Below, one piece after another: positions 29,921 through 38,408 of a stretch of DNA of 64,000 nucleotides. Each line of letters begins with the position of its first letter. The stretch's first letter is position 1. The stretch lies in assembly GCF_902506165.1 (NCBI RefSeq), contig NZ_LR733817.1:4077937-4141936 (forward strand), in the 5' to 3' direction. The notes under the pieces were generated by a model. The model saw only the letters and a program-made list of their open reading frames with translations, was not told the origin of the DNA and ran no database searches. This stretch comes from Bosea sp. 29B (GTDB lineage Bacteria; Pseudomonadota; Alphaproteobacteria; Rhizobiales; Beijerinckiaceae). Position numbers and translations under genes: made by a program.

Positions 29921-30511
29921 ATGGCATTGATGATGACACTGCGAGCGATCGGATCTGTTGCCATGCTGCTGGCTCTCGCCTCCACCCCGGCCTTTGCTCA
30001 TACCGGCGCCGGCCCGGTCGATGGTTTGATGCATGGCCTGATGCATCCGCTGACCGGGCTCGATCATGTCCTGGCCATGGTCGCCGTCGGTCTCTGGGCC
30101 GGGCTGGTCGGCGGCAAGGCGCGCATCGCCTATCCCGCCGCCTTTGTCACCACGATGGCGCTGGCCGGCGCCTGGGGCATGTCCGGCGGCGCGCTCCCGG
30201 GCGTCGAGATCGGCATCGCCTTCTCGGTGGTCATCCTCGGCGCGGCGGTCGCGCTGAAGGCCTCGCCGCCGCTCGCTGCGGGCACGCTTGCCTGCGGCAT
30301 CCTCGCCATCTTCCACGGCTTCGCCCATGGCGCTGAACTGCCGGAGAATGCCAGCGGTCTCGCCTATGCAGTTGGCTTCATGCTCGCGACGGCGGCGCTC
30401 CATCTCGTCGGCATCATGCTGGCCGGCGTGATTGCTACCCGCGCTCCGCTTGTTGCGCGCATTGCCGGCGGCGGGCTCGTGCTTGCGGGCGTCGCGCTCC
30501 TCGCTGGCTGA
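29921..30511 (+). CDS. HupE/UreJ-family nickel (or cobalt) permease
   Basis: A 196-residue membrane protein with a cleavable signal sequence ending AFAHTG and six hydrophobic segments. The family motif HPLTGLDHVLAMVAVG is near the N-terminus, and a second metal-binding segment FHGFAHGAELP lies in the fourth helix. HupE/UreJ proteins transport Ni2+ or Co2+ across membranes. With the neighbouring His-rich UreE this suggests a nickel-supply locus. ATGs at codons 4 and 5 are alternative starts. Confidence 0.92.
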   Translation: MALMMTLRAIGSVAMLLALASTPAFAHTGAGPVDGLMHGLMHPLTGLDHVLAMVAVGLWAGLVGGKARIAYPAAFVTTMALAGAWGMSGGALPGVEIGIAFSVVILGAAVALKASPPLAAGTLACGILAIFHGFAHGAELPENASGLAYAVGFMLATAALHLVGIMLAGVIATRAPLVARIAGGGLVLAGVALLAG

Positions 30512-30516
30512 GGCGG

Positions 30517-30534
30517 GCGTCATCGCCATGTCAT
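30517..30534 (+). promoter_or_regulatory. candidate Pho box upstream of phnM
   Basis: Two heptamers in direct repeat, GCGTCAT and ATGTCAT, separated by four bases. This gives the 11-base period of PhoB boxes (CTGTCAT-N4-CTGTCAT) with five and six matches of seven. It is 46 bases before the phnM start. Confidence 0.4.
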
Positions 30535-30580
30535 AAGGAACCGCCAATCGCGCCGTCCTTTCAGGGGCGGAGGCGGGGCG

Positions 30581-31723
30581 TTGAATCTGCATATCACCGG
30601 CGGCGAGGTGCTGGCCGACGCGCTTGTCTGTGCCGATCTGGTCACGGAGGGCGAGACGATCCGCGGCTTTGACGGAGCCGTTCCCGCCGCGGCTCTCCAC
30701 ATCGACGCCGCCGGCCTTTATGTCCTGCCGGGCATCGTCGATTGCCATGGCGATGCCTTCGAGCGGCATATCATGCCGCGGCCGGGCGTCTCCTTCGACA
30801 TCGACCTGGCGCTGCGCGACGCCGACCGCGCCATCCTGGCGAGCGGCATCACCACCGCTTTCCACGGCGTCACCTGGTCCTGGGAGCCGGGCTTGCGCGG
30901 CGCCGACAACGCCCGTCGGCTGGTCGAGCGTATCGCGGCGCTGAAGCCCGAGCTCGGCGCCGACACGCGCTTTCATCTGCGCCACGAGACCTTCAACCTC
31001 GCCGCCGAGGCCGAGATCACCGACTGGCTGGCGAGCGGCCGCGTCGGCGTGCTCGCCTTCAACGACCATACCGGTGGCATCTTGAGGGCAAGCAGCCGAC
31101 CGGACAAGATCGCCAAGATGGTGGAGCGCACCGGGCTGACGCATGAGGATTTCATGGCGCTGGCTGGGAATGTCTGGAATCGCAGGGACGAGGTGCCGGG
31201 CTCGATCGAGCGGCTTGCGGCGGCAGCGCATGCCGCCGGCGTGCCCGTCATGTCGCATGACGACATGAGTCCGGAGATGCGGCGCTGGTATCGCGGCCTC
31301 GGCGTCACCGTCGCCGAATTCCCCATCAATGAGGCGACGACGCGCGAAGCCGCGGAACATGGCGAGGCGATCGTCTTTGGTGCGCCGAATGTCGTGCGCG
31401 GCGGCTCGCATCTCGATTGCCCGGCGGCCGAGGCGATGGTGCGGGCAGGCCTCTGCACCATCCTGGCCTCGGACTACTATTATCCGGCCTTGCCGCTGGC
31501 GCCCTTCATCCTGGCACGCAAGGGCGCGGCGGATTTTGCCGCGGCCTGGCGGCTGGTCTCGCAGGGCCCGGCTCAGGCGCTCGGCCTCTTCGATCGCGGT
31601 GTCATCGCGCCCGGCAAGCGCGCCGACCTCGTCCTCGTCGCGCCGGAGCCGCAGCCGCGTGTCGTCGCGACGATTGCCGGCGGGCGGCTGGTGCATCTGG
31701 CGGATCAGCGCATCCTGGCTTGA
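30581..31723 (+). CDS. phnM: PhnM: ribose 1-methylphosphonate 5-triphosphate diphosphatase
   Basis: A 380-residue amidohydrolase-superfamily enzyme of the carbon-phosphorus lyase pathway; it removes pyrophosphate from alpha-D-ribose 1-methylphosphonate 5-triphosphate. Metal ligands lie in GIVDCHGDAFERH (His56 and His63), with further ligands in FHLRHETFN and VMSHDD, and the PhnM-specific SDYYYPALPLAPF near the C-terminus. The start is TTG behind GGAGG. No other phn gene is in the window, so this copy is isolated; a candidate Pho box suggests phosphate control. Confidence 0.94.
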   Translation: MNLHITGGEVLADALVCADLVTEGETIRGFDGAVPAAALHIDAAGLYVLPGIVDCHGDAFERHIMPRPGVSFDIDLALRDADRAILASGITTAFHGVTWSWEPGLRGADNARRLVERIAALKPELGADTRFHLRHETFNLAAEAEITDWLASGRVGVLAFNDHTGGILRASSRPDKIAKMVERTGLTHEDFMALAGNVWNRRDEVPGSIERLAAAAHAAGVPVMSHDDMSPEMRRWYRGLGVTVAEFPINEATTREAAEHGEAIVFGAPNVVRGGSHLDCPAAEAMVRAGLCTILASDYYYPALPLAPFILARKGAADFAAAWRLVSQGPAQALGLFDRGVIAPGKRADLVLVAPEPQPRVVATIAGGRLVHLADQRILA

Positions 31724-31791
31724 CTGGACTGCGATTGCCGATCGGCGTGCTGCAACCTAGGATTTAAGCTTGCAGGGACTGGGAGGGGATT

Positions 31792-32181
31792 ATGGCGCGC
31801 TGGTCGGACGCGATGAAGCTCTCGGACTACAAGGAGTACAAAACGTATCTGCAAGTTCCCGGCGTTTACGAAATCGGATACATCCAGCGCGAGACCTTCT
31901 ATCCGAAATATATCGGCAAGGCGCCGGTGACACTCTATTCGCGTATCAAGACCTATGGCCGGGATTTAGGTCAGACATCACATAACTCTCATATCCGTGA
32001 GCTCGAGGGCAATTATCATCGGCTCTGGTTCCACGTGATGCGTGTCAGTCGCCCGGGTGGCGCAGCGTTGCGCGAGGCGATGCTGCTGTATCGTTTCAGC
32101 GTCCGCGACCAGGGTCTTTATGAATGGAACTGGAAATACGAGAACAAGCCGCTGATCGAGGCGGGCTACCTGCTGAAATAG
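31792..32181 (+). CDS. solitary GIY-YIG-fold nuclease-like protein
   Basis: A 129-residue single-domain protein. GIY-YIG signature elements are in order: Gly24-Val25-Tyr26 in PGVYEIGYI, Tyr40-Ile41-Gly42 in KYIGKA, Arg51 in LYSRIKTY, a catalytic-type Glu95 in LREAMLL, and Asn118 in YENKP. There is no extra DNA-binding module. Base composition is visibly less GC-rich than both neighbours and codons such as AAA, TAT and ATA-like choices are more frequent, so it may have arrived by transfer. ATG follows GGGAGGGGA. The target is unknown; both repair and selfish roles are possible. Confidence 0.75.
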   Translation: MARWSDAMKLSDYKEYKTYLQVPGVYEIGYIQRETFYPKYIGKAPVTLYSRIKTYGRDLGQTSHNSHIRELEGNYHRLWFHVMRVSRPGGAALREAMLLYRFSVRDQGLYEWNWKYENKPLIEAGYLLK

Positions 32182-32190
32182 CTGGCGGCT

Positions 32191-33042
32191 TCACGAGCGA
32201 AACGCCGCCGCGATCGCGCTGAGCGTCGCCGCCGCCCGGCTCTGGCTGACGCTCGAATGCAGGATGATCGGCCGCGTCGGCACGGCAGGGAGCAAGAGGC
32301 GTGCGCCAACCTCGCTCAGGCCCGCCGGCGCCGCCTGACGGGCGAGCAGGGCGATACCGAGGCCTGCCATCGCCGCAGCGCCGACCGCCGCGGCGCCCTC
32401 GCCGGTGAAAGCCTCGCGCCACGCAATGCCGGCCGCTTCCAGTGCTTCCACCGCCATTAGGCGCAATTTGCAGGGTTCCGGCTGGGCCGCCAGCGGCAGC
32501 AGTTGGTCTCGTGATATCGGAACGTTCGGAGCGCAGAACCAGCCGAATTGCGCCTGGGTCAGCACTTCGCCATCGCGGCGGCTTTCGTCATAGCGCAGGG
32601 CGACGACCGCATCGAGCTCGCCGGCATCGTAGCGCTGGAGCAGGGTGCGGGTCGCACCGATCCGCAGGTTCAGGGTCACCCCGCCATCGCGCTTGCTCGC
32701 GGCCTGAAGCAGACGGGCGAGGTCCGGGCCGACCAGATGATGCGTGACGCCGACGGAAAGGCGGACACTGTCGGATGACAGCGCGTCGGTCGCCCGGCGA
32801 TGCGCTGCCAGGAACTCGCGCGCCGGGGTGAGAAAGCGTTCTCCGGCGGAGGTGAGGCTCACTCGCCTCGGCGTCCGTTCGAGCAGGCGCTGGCCCAGCC
32901 GCTCCTCCAGCCGGCGCAGCCGCAGCGAGGCGGCCGCCTGGGTGGTGTTCAGAATGCCGGCGGCGCGCGTGAAGGAGCGATGCTCCGCTACGAGGACGAA
33001 GGTCTCGACGGCTTCCGGGTCGAGCGTCGGACGTGTTTCCAT
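32191..33042 (-). CDS. LysR-family transcriptional regulator
   Basis: A 283-residue regulator. The N-terminal winged helix (about residues 8-66) reads ETFVLVAEHRSFTRAAGIL, TQAAASLRLRRLEERLG and RVSLTSAGERFL, all standard LysR landmarks; the rest is the effector-binding domain. It is divergent from the MFS gene with 97 bases between them, which is the usual arrangement with its target. Effector unknown. Confidence 0.93.
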   Translation of the reverse strand: METRPTLDPEAVETFVLVAEHRSFTRAAGILNTTQAAASLRLRRLEERLGQRLLERTPRRVSLTSAGERFLTPAREFLAAHRRATDALSSDSVRLSVGVTHHLVGPDLARLLQAASKRDGGVTLNLRIGATRTLLQRYDAGELDAVVALRYDESRRDGEVLTQAQFGWFCAPNVPISRDQLLPLAAQPEPCKLRLMAVEALEAAGIAWREAFTGEGAAAVGAAAMAGLGIALLARQAAPAGLSEVGARLLLPAVPTRPIILHSSVSQSRAAATLSAIAAAFRS

Positions 33043-33067
33043 AACAGGATGATATCATTGAAACACG
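33032..33067. promoter_or_regulatory. candidate LysR operator in divergent region
   Basis: Perfect eight-base inverted arms CGTGTTTC and GAAACACG enclose the ten-base palindrome ATGATATCAT (33049-33058). The left arm reaches into the first codons of the LysR gene, so binding here would suit autorepression and control of the transporter. Confidence 0.45.
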
Positions 33068-33139
33068 AATGGCGACAGTTTCGATCGCTTCGCCGACAGT
33101 GTTCTGTGGTGGCAGCGTCCCGAGAAAGCCCAGCTGCCC

Positions 33140-34387
33140 ATGTCGAAGACCAGCCCGAGCCTCGTTCCCGAGGTGCCCGCGAGCCGCGCCGGGACCGATC
33201 CCTATATCTGGACCGTGCTGACCGTCGCGGTCGCGACGCAGACGGCGGGGTCGTTCGTTTCGCAGGGCATCTACATCCTCGTTCCGTTCTGGCGGGATGC
33301 GTTCGGTGTATCGCTCGCCTCTGCCGCCCTCGCGATCACCGCCATGAACGGCACCCAGATCCTGACGATGGTTTCGCTCGGCCGCGCGATCGATCGCCAT
33401 GGTGAGCGGGTCGTGGTCGGCATCGCGATGGTCGGCATGGCGCTCGCGATGGTCGCGGCGGCCTTCGCCAGCGAATTGATCGGGCTCTTGATCTGCATGA
33501 GCGTTTTGGGGGGCACCTACGCGGCGGTGCAGCCGGGCGGGACGCGCGCGATCATGCGCTGGTTTCCGCCGCAGCATCGCGGCCTCGCGACCGGCTTCCG
33601 GCAGGCGGCGGTGCCCTTGGGCACGATGATAGCCGCTGCGCTGCTGCCGCTGCTCGCCGTGCGCTTCGGCCTGGCTGCAGCCGCCTGGTCGAGCGCGGCG
33701 GTGTCGCTGCTCGGGGCGCTGCTGTTCCTGCTCTTCTACAAGGAAGGTGGGGCGGTGCAGGCAAAGCGCGAGGCGCCGCTAGCCTTGCGCGAGCTGATCC
33801 GGACCGTCGGCGAAAATCCACGGTTCTGGCCGGTGCTGCGCCTCGGCATCGCCATGTCGGCCTTCCAGTTCACCTTTACCGCCCATGCGATCGGCTACAT
33901 GGCCGACGCGCTCGCGCTCGGCATGCTTGGGGCGGCGAGCCTGTTCGCGCTGGCGCAATTGGCTGGTATTCCCGGCCGCGTGCTGCTGCCCTGGCTCAGC
34001 GACAGGCTGAGGCCCGGGCGGCGCTCCAAGTCCTTCGCCGTGACCGCGCTGCTCGGGGCCGCTGCCGCCGCGGCGCTCGCCGCGCTGCCGGCCGGCGTGC
34101 CCGCGCCGCTGGCGGCGGCCGTGCTCGTGCTCTTCGGCATCTTCGGGATCGGCTGGTTCCCGCTCTACCTTCTCGACATCGCCGAGATGGCGCCGCGCAG
34201 TTCGATCGCCTCGACCGTGAGCTTCGCTTCGACGCTGTGCCTGATCGTCATGGCGCTCGGGCCCTGGCTCTTCGGGGTGGTCGCCGACCGGTTCGGCTAT
34301 GCCTGCGCCTGGGCGCTCCTGATCGTCCCGGTCGTCGTCACGGCCCTGCCGCTGCTGAGGAAACGATTACCTGAGCCTGGTCGATGA
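33140..34387 (+). CDS. major facilitator superfamily transporter
   Basis: A 415-residue protein with twelve predicted membrane helices. The motif-A-like loop RAIDRHGERVVVG lies between helices two and three and a second, SDRLRPGRRSKS, between eight and nine. The layout resembles oxalate/formate and cyanate-type porters (CynX/NarK group). LysR control suggests an inducible importer or exporter of a small organic anion. The last 50 bases overlap the end of the convergent hexapeptide-transferase gene. Confidence 0.88.
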   Translation: MSKTSPSLVPEVPASRAGTDPYIWTVLTVAVATQTAGSFVSQGIYILVPFWRDAFGVSLASAALAITAMNGTQILTMVSLGRAIDRHGERVVVGIAMVGMALAMVAAAFASELIGLLICMSVLGGTYAAVQPGGTRAIMRWFPPQHRGLATGFRQAAVPLGTMIAAALLPLLAVRFGLAAAAWSSAAVSLLGALLFLLFYKEGGAVQAKREAPLALRELIRTVGENPRFWPVLRLGIAMSAFQFTFTAHAIGYMADALALGMLGAASLFALAQLAGIPGRVLLPWLSDRLRPGRRSKSFAVTALLGAAAAAALAALPAGVPAPLAAAVLVLFGIFGIGWFPLYLLDIAEMAPRSSIASTVSFASTLCLIVMALGPWLFGVVADRFGYACAWALLIVPVVVTALPLLRKRLPEPGR

Positions 34388-34976
34388 GGGAGAGCCGTTC
34401 CACCACCGTGCTTGCGGCTAGAATGGCGCCGGGAGCAATGACAGCATTGGCGCCGATCCTCGTGCCGTCTCCGATCACGGCTCCGAATTTCGTCTTGCCC
34501 GTATCGACACGTTCGCCCTTGTAATAGAACGCTATCGTCTGGTTCGGCCGCTCATTGCGGTGGTTGGCGATGATGGATCCCGCTTCCAGATTGACGTCGG
34601 AGCCGAGGATGCTCTCGCCGACGAAGTTGAAATGGGCGAGCTTCGCCCCGCGGAACAGGAAGCTGGACTTGAGCTCGACACCGGGCCCAAGAGCGCATTC
34701 TGCATCCAGCCAACAGCCGCCGCGGATCAGAGCATGGGCCGCTATGAAGCAGCGCGGGCCAACGATGGCTGGCCCCTTGATCGTGGCGCCACTCTCGACT
34801 GAGGCAGAATGGTGGATGGCGACGCCGTCGCTCACGCGATAGTTCGCGTCGAGCCGGGTCAGAAGCTCTTCCACGATGCGTTGCGCACGCTCGGTGAGTT
34901 CCCAGGGCGTCTCGACATCCAGGCTTGCCAGGACCGAGGCGTTGAACCCGGCGATATGTTCGCTGACGAACTGCAT
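34338..34976 (-). CDS. left-handed beta-helix (LpxA/GlmU-type) transferase
   Basis: A 212-residue hexapeptide-repeat protein. Repeats run from about residue 50 (VAIHHSASVESGATIKGPAI) to 200, with the GlmU-like segment AHFNFVGESILGSDVNLEAGSI and ANHRNER, where GlmU acetyltransferase has its active-site loop. The first 45 residues are helical. It probably transfers an acyl group to a sugar nucleotide or amino sugar. It lies downstream of uxuA on the same strand with a 99-base gap, so cotranscription is uncertain. Confidence 0.8.
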   Translation of the reverse strand: MQFVSEHIAGFNASVLASLDVETPWELTERAQRIVEELLTRLDANYRVSDGVAIHHSASVESGATIKGPAIVGPRCFIAAHALIRGGCWLDAECALGPGVELKSSFLFRGAKLAHFNFVGESILGSDVNLEAGSIIANHRNERPNQTIAFYYKGERVDTGKTKFGAVIGDGTRIGANAVIAPGAILAASTVVERLSLIDQAQVIVSSAAAGP

Positions 34977-35075
34977 GACCGACCTTGTCTGGAGCCGGCC
35001 ATGGTGGCCGGCTCAGGGCCTGTGAGCAATCCCGCAATGCTTCACGCCGATCTCGTGGTCGGCGTCGCAGGCCCC

Positions 35076-36272
35076 TCAGCTCGCATACCCCTTCACGCTC
35101 GACAGCGCCGTCATCACGCCGCGCAGCTCGGCCAGGCCGCGCAGGCGGCCGACCGCCGGATAGCCGGGGAATGAGCCCTTCTTGGCGTCGTCGAGCAGTT
35201 CATGGCCATGATCGGGCCGCATCGGGATGCGCCAGTGCTTCCAGCCGGCTGCCTTGCGGCGGGTCTGCTCGGCCATCAGCGCATCGACCAGCGCGACCAT
35301 GTCGGTGTCGCCGCCGAGATGCTCGGCCTCCATGAACGAGCCGTCCGGATCCTTGGCGACGTTGCGCAGATGCGCGAACCAGATCCTGTCGGCGAAGCGG
35401 CGGGCGATGGCCGGCACGTCGTTCTTCGGGTTGGCCCCAAGCGAGCCGGAGCAGAGGGTGAGCCCATTCGAGGGGCTGTCGACCGCACCGAGGATGAAGG
35501 CGATGTCGTCCTCGGTCGAGCAGATGCGTGGCAGGCCGAAGAGCGGCCGCGGCGGATCGTCCGGATGGATGCACATCCGGATGCCGACCTCTTCGGCGGT
35601 CGGGATCACCGCCTCGAGGAAGCGCTTGAGATTGGCGCGTAAGCCCTCATGGCTCATATCGGCATAGCGCGCGAGGATGCGCTTCAGCCCGGGCACGTCG
35701 TAGCGGTCATAGGCGCCGGGCAGGCCCGCCATGATGTTGGCCATCAGCTTGGTCCGGTCGGCCTCCGAGGAGCGCTCGAACCAGGCCTTGGCCCTGTCCA
35801 TCACTTCGGCGGAATGGCCTTCGTCGGCGCCCGGCCGCTGCAGCATGAAATGGTCAACGACGACATATTCGTGCAGGTTGAAGCGCAGCGCCGTGCCACC
35901 GCCGGGGAGGGGCTGGGCGAGGTCGGTGCGGGTCCAGTCCAGCACCGGCATGAAGTTGTAGCAGACCACCTCGATGCCGCAGGCGGCGAGGTTGCGCAGC
36001 GACTGGCGGTAATTGGCGAAGATGGTCTCGAGGTCGCCTTCGCCGATCTTGACGTCTTCGTGGATGGGTAGGCTCTCGACCACCGACCAGCGCAGGCCAA
36101 GACTCTTGTCTGCCTCGATGATCGCTTTCCGCTTTTCGATCTCCTCGACGCTCCAGACCACGCCATAGGGGATCTGGTGGAGCGCGTTGACGATGCCGCG
36201 CGCGCCCGCCTGCCGGGCCTGGGCGAGCGTCACCACATCGTCCGGGCCGAACCAGCGCCAGGTCTGTTCCAT
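35076..36272 (-). CDS. uxuA: mannonate dehydratase
   Basis: A 398-residue enzyme of the UxuA family that converts D-mannonate to 2-keto-3-deoxygluconate in hexuronate breakdown. MEQTWRWFGPDDVVTL at the start, EVVCYNFMPVLDWTRTDL in the TIM barrel and MCIHPDDPP plus FAHLRNV near metal-binding histidines match the family; length is as expected. The upstream in-frame extension runs into the regulator's intergenic space and is not used. It follows a GntR regulator (40 bases) with which it likely forms an operon. No uxuB or kdgK is present here. Confidence 0.94.
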   Translation of the reverse strand: MEQTWRWFGPDDVVTLAQARQAGARGIVNALHQIPYGVVWSVEEIEKRKAIIEADKSLGLRWSVVESLPIHEDVKIGEGDLETIFANYRQSLRNLAACGIEVVCYNFMPVLDWTRTDLAQPLPGGGTALRFNLHEYVVVDHFMLQRPGADEGHSAEVMDRAKAWFERSSEADRTKLMANIMAGLPGAYDRYDVPGLKRILARYADMSHEGLRANLKRFLEAVIPTAEEVGIRMCIHPDDPPRPLFGLPRICSTEDDIAFILGAVDSPSNGLTLCSGSLGANPKNDVPAIARRFADRIWFAHLRNVAKDPDGSFMEAEHLGGDTDMVALVDALMAEQTRRKAAGWKHWRIPMRPDHGHELLDDAKKGSFPGYPAVGRLRGLAELRGVMTALSSVKGYAS

Positions 36273-36312
36273 CGTTGCTGTCCTTTTGGAGCGCCGTCTG
36301 TCGCGGCTTTTT

Positions 36313-37026
36313 TCAGGTGGGTTTGTTGAGCCCGCCGCTGGCGGCGAAGGCGTCGACATGGTCGCGCGCGATCGTCTCGATCGCGTCGAAGACGGTGCGC
36401 AGATGCGCCCGCATGGTGCGCTCGGCCCGCGCCTCGTCGCCGGCGCTGACGGCCTCTGCGATCTCGCGGTGCTCGCCCAGGATCATCTCCGACCAGCCGC
36501 CGGTGTCGAGCGACAGGCAGCGGACCCGATCGAGCTGGGCCTTGACGCTCTCGATCAGTCCCCAGACCGAAGGGTGGCCGGAGAGCCGCGCCAACTCGGC
36601 ATGGAACTCCTCGTCGCCGCGGAAGAAGCCGACCCGGTCGCCATCGGCGAGCGCCTGCTCTTGCTGCGCGATGAGGGTGGCGAGGGCGGCCCGCCCGGCC
36701 TCGTCGATGTTCTTTGCTGCCAGCACGACCGTGCGGCATTCCAGCGTCTCGCGCACGAACTGGCTGTCATAGACCGCGGCAAGGTCGATCGGCGCGACGA
36801 ACGTGCCGACCTGCGGCACGACGACGAGGAAGCCGTCCTCGACCAGCCGCTTGAACGATTCACGCACCGGCGTGCGACTGACGCCGAACTGCAGGGCCAT
36901 GCGCGCTTCCGAGATCGCCTCGCCCGGACGCAGGACCGCGTTCAGCACATCGCCGCGCAACGCCCGGTAGATCTGGTCGGTGCTCTGTCTCGCCGCGGCG
37001 ATGCCCATTGCCAAGCTCTTGTTCAC
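36313..37026 (-). CDS. GntR/FadR-family regulator of the uxuA locus
   Basis: A 237-residue repressor: N-terminal winged helix (SEARMALQFGVSRTPVRESFKRLVEDGFL, read in two parts) and a C-terminal all-helical FCD ligand domain with metal-site histidines (FHAELARLSGHPSVW, EHREIAEAV). The start is GTG, inside a palindrome; an ATG six codons later is an alternative. FadR-type regulators of this kind control hexuronate genes (UxuR/ExuR). Divergent from the ABC importer. Confidence 0.9.
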   Translation of the reverse strand: MNKSLAMGIAAARQSTDQIYRALRGDVLNAVLRPGEAISEARMALQFGVSRTPVRESFKRLVEDGFLVVVPQVGTFVAPIDLAAVYDSQFVRETLECRTVVLAAKNIDEAGRAALATLIAQQEQALADGDRVGFFRGDEEFHAELARLSGHPSVWGLIESVKAQLDRVRCLSLDTGGWSEMILGEHREIAEAVSAGDEARAERTMRAHLRTVFDAIETIARDHVDAFAASGGLNKPT

Positions 37027-37037
37027 TAGTATACTAG
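37026..37037. promoter_or_regulatory. GntR operator candidate
   Basis: A perfect 12-base palindrome CTAGTATACTAG, whose core GTATAC matches the operator core of FadR-type GntR regulators such as UxuR. It abuts the GTG start of the GntR gene and lies 134 bases before the divergent binding-protein gene, so it could control both directions. Confidence 0.55.
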
Positions 37038-37171
37038 GATACCGGCTCGAACGGAGGCGTCAACTCCGAAAGCCGCGATTTCAGTAGAAGCCGGTGCTAA
37101 AAGTGCCGCAAGAGCCCGCTTTCCACGGGCTGGGGAAACAGCAGGCGGCAAGGTCGCCGGGAGGGGAGATC

Positions 37172-38362
37172 ATGGTCCAGGATACGATCCATCGCCGTAC
37201 ATTCCTCGGCGGCGTCGCTGGCATGGCCGGTATCGCGGCCGCGCCCGGAGCCTTTGCTCAGACGCTCAAGCTGCCCGCGTCCCCGCTCACGATCAGCGTC
37301 ATCGACGTCGGCGGGGCGCTCGCGCTGGTCCAGACGCCGCTGGAGAACTATCCCAAGGCAAATCCCAAGGCTGTCTCGCGGATGGTCTTCACCAAGGCGC
37401 CCGCTCCCGAGCTGCCGGCCAAGTTGAAGGCGCAGCAGGACGCTGGCCGCCTCGACATCGATTTCGTCATCGGCGGCCTGGACGTGCTCTCGGCCGGTAT
37501 CGATCAGAAGCTCTGGGTCGAGTTGCTGCCGCGCTTTGCGGCCGAGTTGCCCAAGCCCGATGATGTCTTCCTGAAGCCTGCGCTCGCCATGCACAATCTC
37601 GGGCGCGGTCAGGGCATGGCGATGGTCTACTATCCGTCCGGGCCGCTGCTCGAATACATGCCCGACAAGGTCAAGACTCCGCCGACCACGGCGCAGGAGC
37701 TGCTCGACTGGACCAAGCAGAACAAGAACCGCTTCCTCTATGCCCGCCCGGCCAATTCCGGCCCCGGCCGCACCTGGATCATGGGCTTGCCCTATATCCT
37801 CGGCGACAGCGATCCCAAGGATCCGGCCAAGGGCTGGGACAAGACCTGGGCCTATCTGAAGGCCCTGGGCGAGAACATCGAGTACTATCCCGGCGGCACC
37901 GGCGCGACGATGAAGGAGCTCGGCGACGGCTCGCGCGACATCATCGTCTCGACCACCGGCTGGGACATCAACCCGCGCGTTCTCGGCGTCGTGCCGAAGG
38001 AGGCGAAAATCCAGGCGCTGAAGGGCTTCCACTGGGTCACGGACGCCCAGTACATGATGATCCCCAAGGGCGTCTCGGACGAGAAGCTCGCCGTGCTGCT
38101 CGACCTGATCCGCCACATGCTGACGCCGCAGCAGCAGGCCTACACCTATGACGAGGGCTATTTCTATCCGGGCCCGGCGGTGAAGGACGTGCCGCTCTCG
38201 ATGGCGCCGGCCTCCAGCCAGAAGGCCATCGCCGAGTTCGGGCGGCCGGAATACGACAAGCTGATCGCCGAAAACCCGATGGAAACCCCGCTCGATCCCG
38301 AGAAGATGGTCGTCGCCTTCCGCATCTGGGACGAGCAGGTCGGCGGCGCCAAGCGCAAGTAA
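37172..38362 (+). CDS. ABC transporter solute-binding protein (PotD/extracellular family 1 type)
   Basis: A 396-residue periplasmic binding protein with a twin-arginine signal (Arg8-Arg9 in IHRRTFLGGVAGMAG, cleavage after GAFAQ). The ATG follows GAGGGGAG; the longer frame upstream is not credible. It heads an importer operon with an ATPase of the PotA/UgpC type and two permeases. Ligand unknown; the divergent uxuA-GntR pair hints at a sugar acid, but polyamine-like ligands are typical of this transporter class. Confidence 0.88.
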   Translation: MVQDTIHRRTFLGGVAGMAGIAAAPGAFAQTLKLPASPLTISVIDVGGALALVQTPLENYPKANPKAVSRMVFTKAPAPELPAKLKAQQDAGRLDIDFVIGGLDVLSAGIDQKLWVELLPRFAAELPKPDDVFLKPALAMHNLGRGQGMAMVYYPSGPLLEYMPDKVKTPPTTAQELLDWTKQNKNRFLYARPANSGPGRTWIMGLPYILGDSDPKDPAKGWDKTWAYLKALGENIEYYPGGTGATMKELGDGSRDIIVSTTGWDINPRVLGVVPKEAKIQALKGFHWVTDAQYMMIPKGVSDEKLAVLLDLIRHMLTPQQQAYTYDEGYFYPGPAVKDVPLSMAPASSQKAIAEFGRPEYDKLIAENPMETPLDPEKMVVAFRIWDEQVGGAKRK

Positions 38363-38381
38363 ACCTGCTGCAGGATCTCCC

Positions 38382-38408
38382 GGCAGGCCGGTCCTTGACC
38401 GGCCTGCC
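38382..38408 (+). repeat. intercistronic hairpin after binding-protein gene
   Basis: A 12-base-pair perfect stem (GGCAGGCCGGTC and complement) with a three-base loop CTT, followed by CCCTTG rather than a T run. This position, between an abundant binding protein and its ATPase, is typical for a stabilising or partially terminating hairpin that lowers downstream expression. Confidence 0.6.

Noticed and set aside
31792..32181. Homing endonuclease of an intron or intein
   Set aside because: The gene is free-standing, between intact genes, and no interrupted host gene was found.
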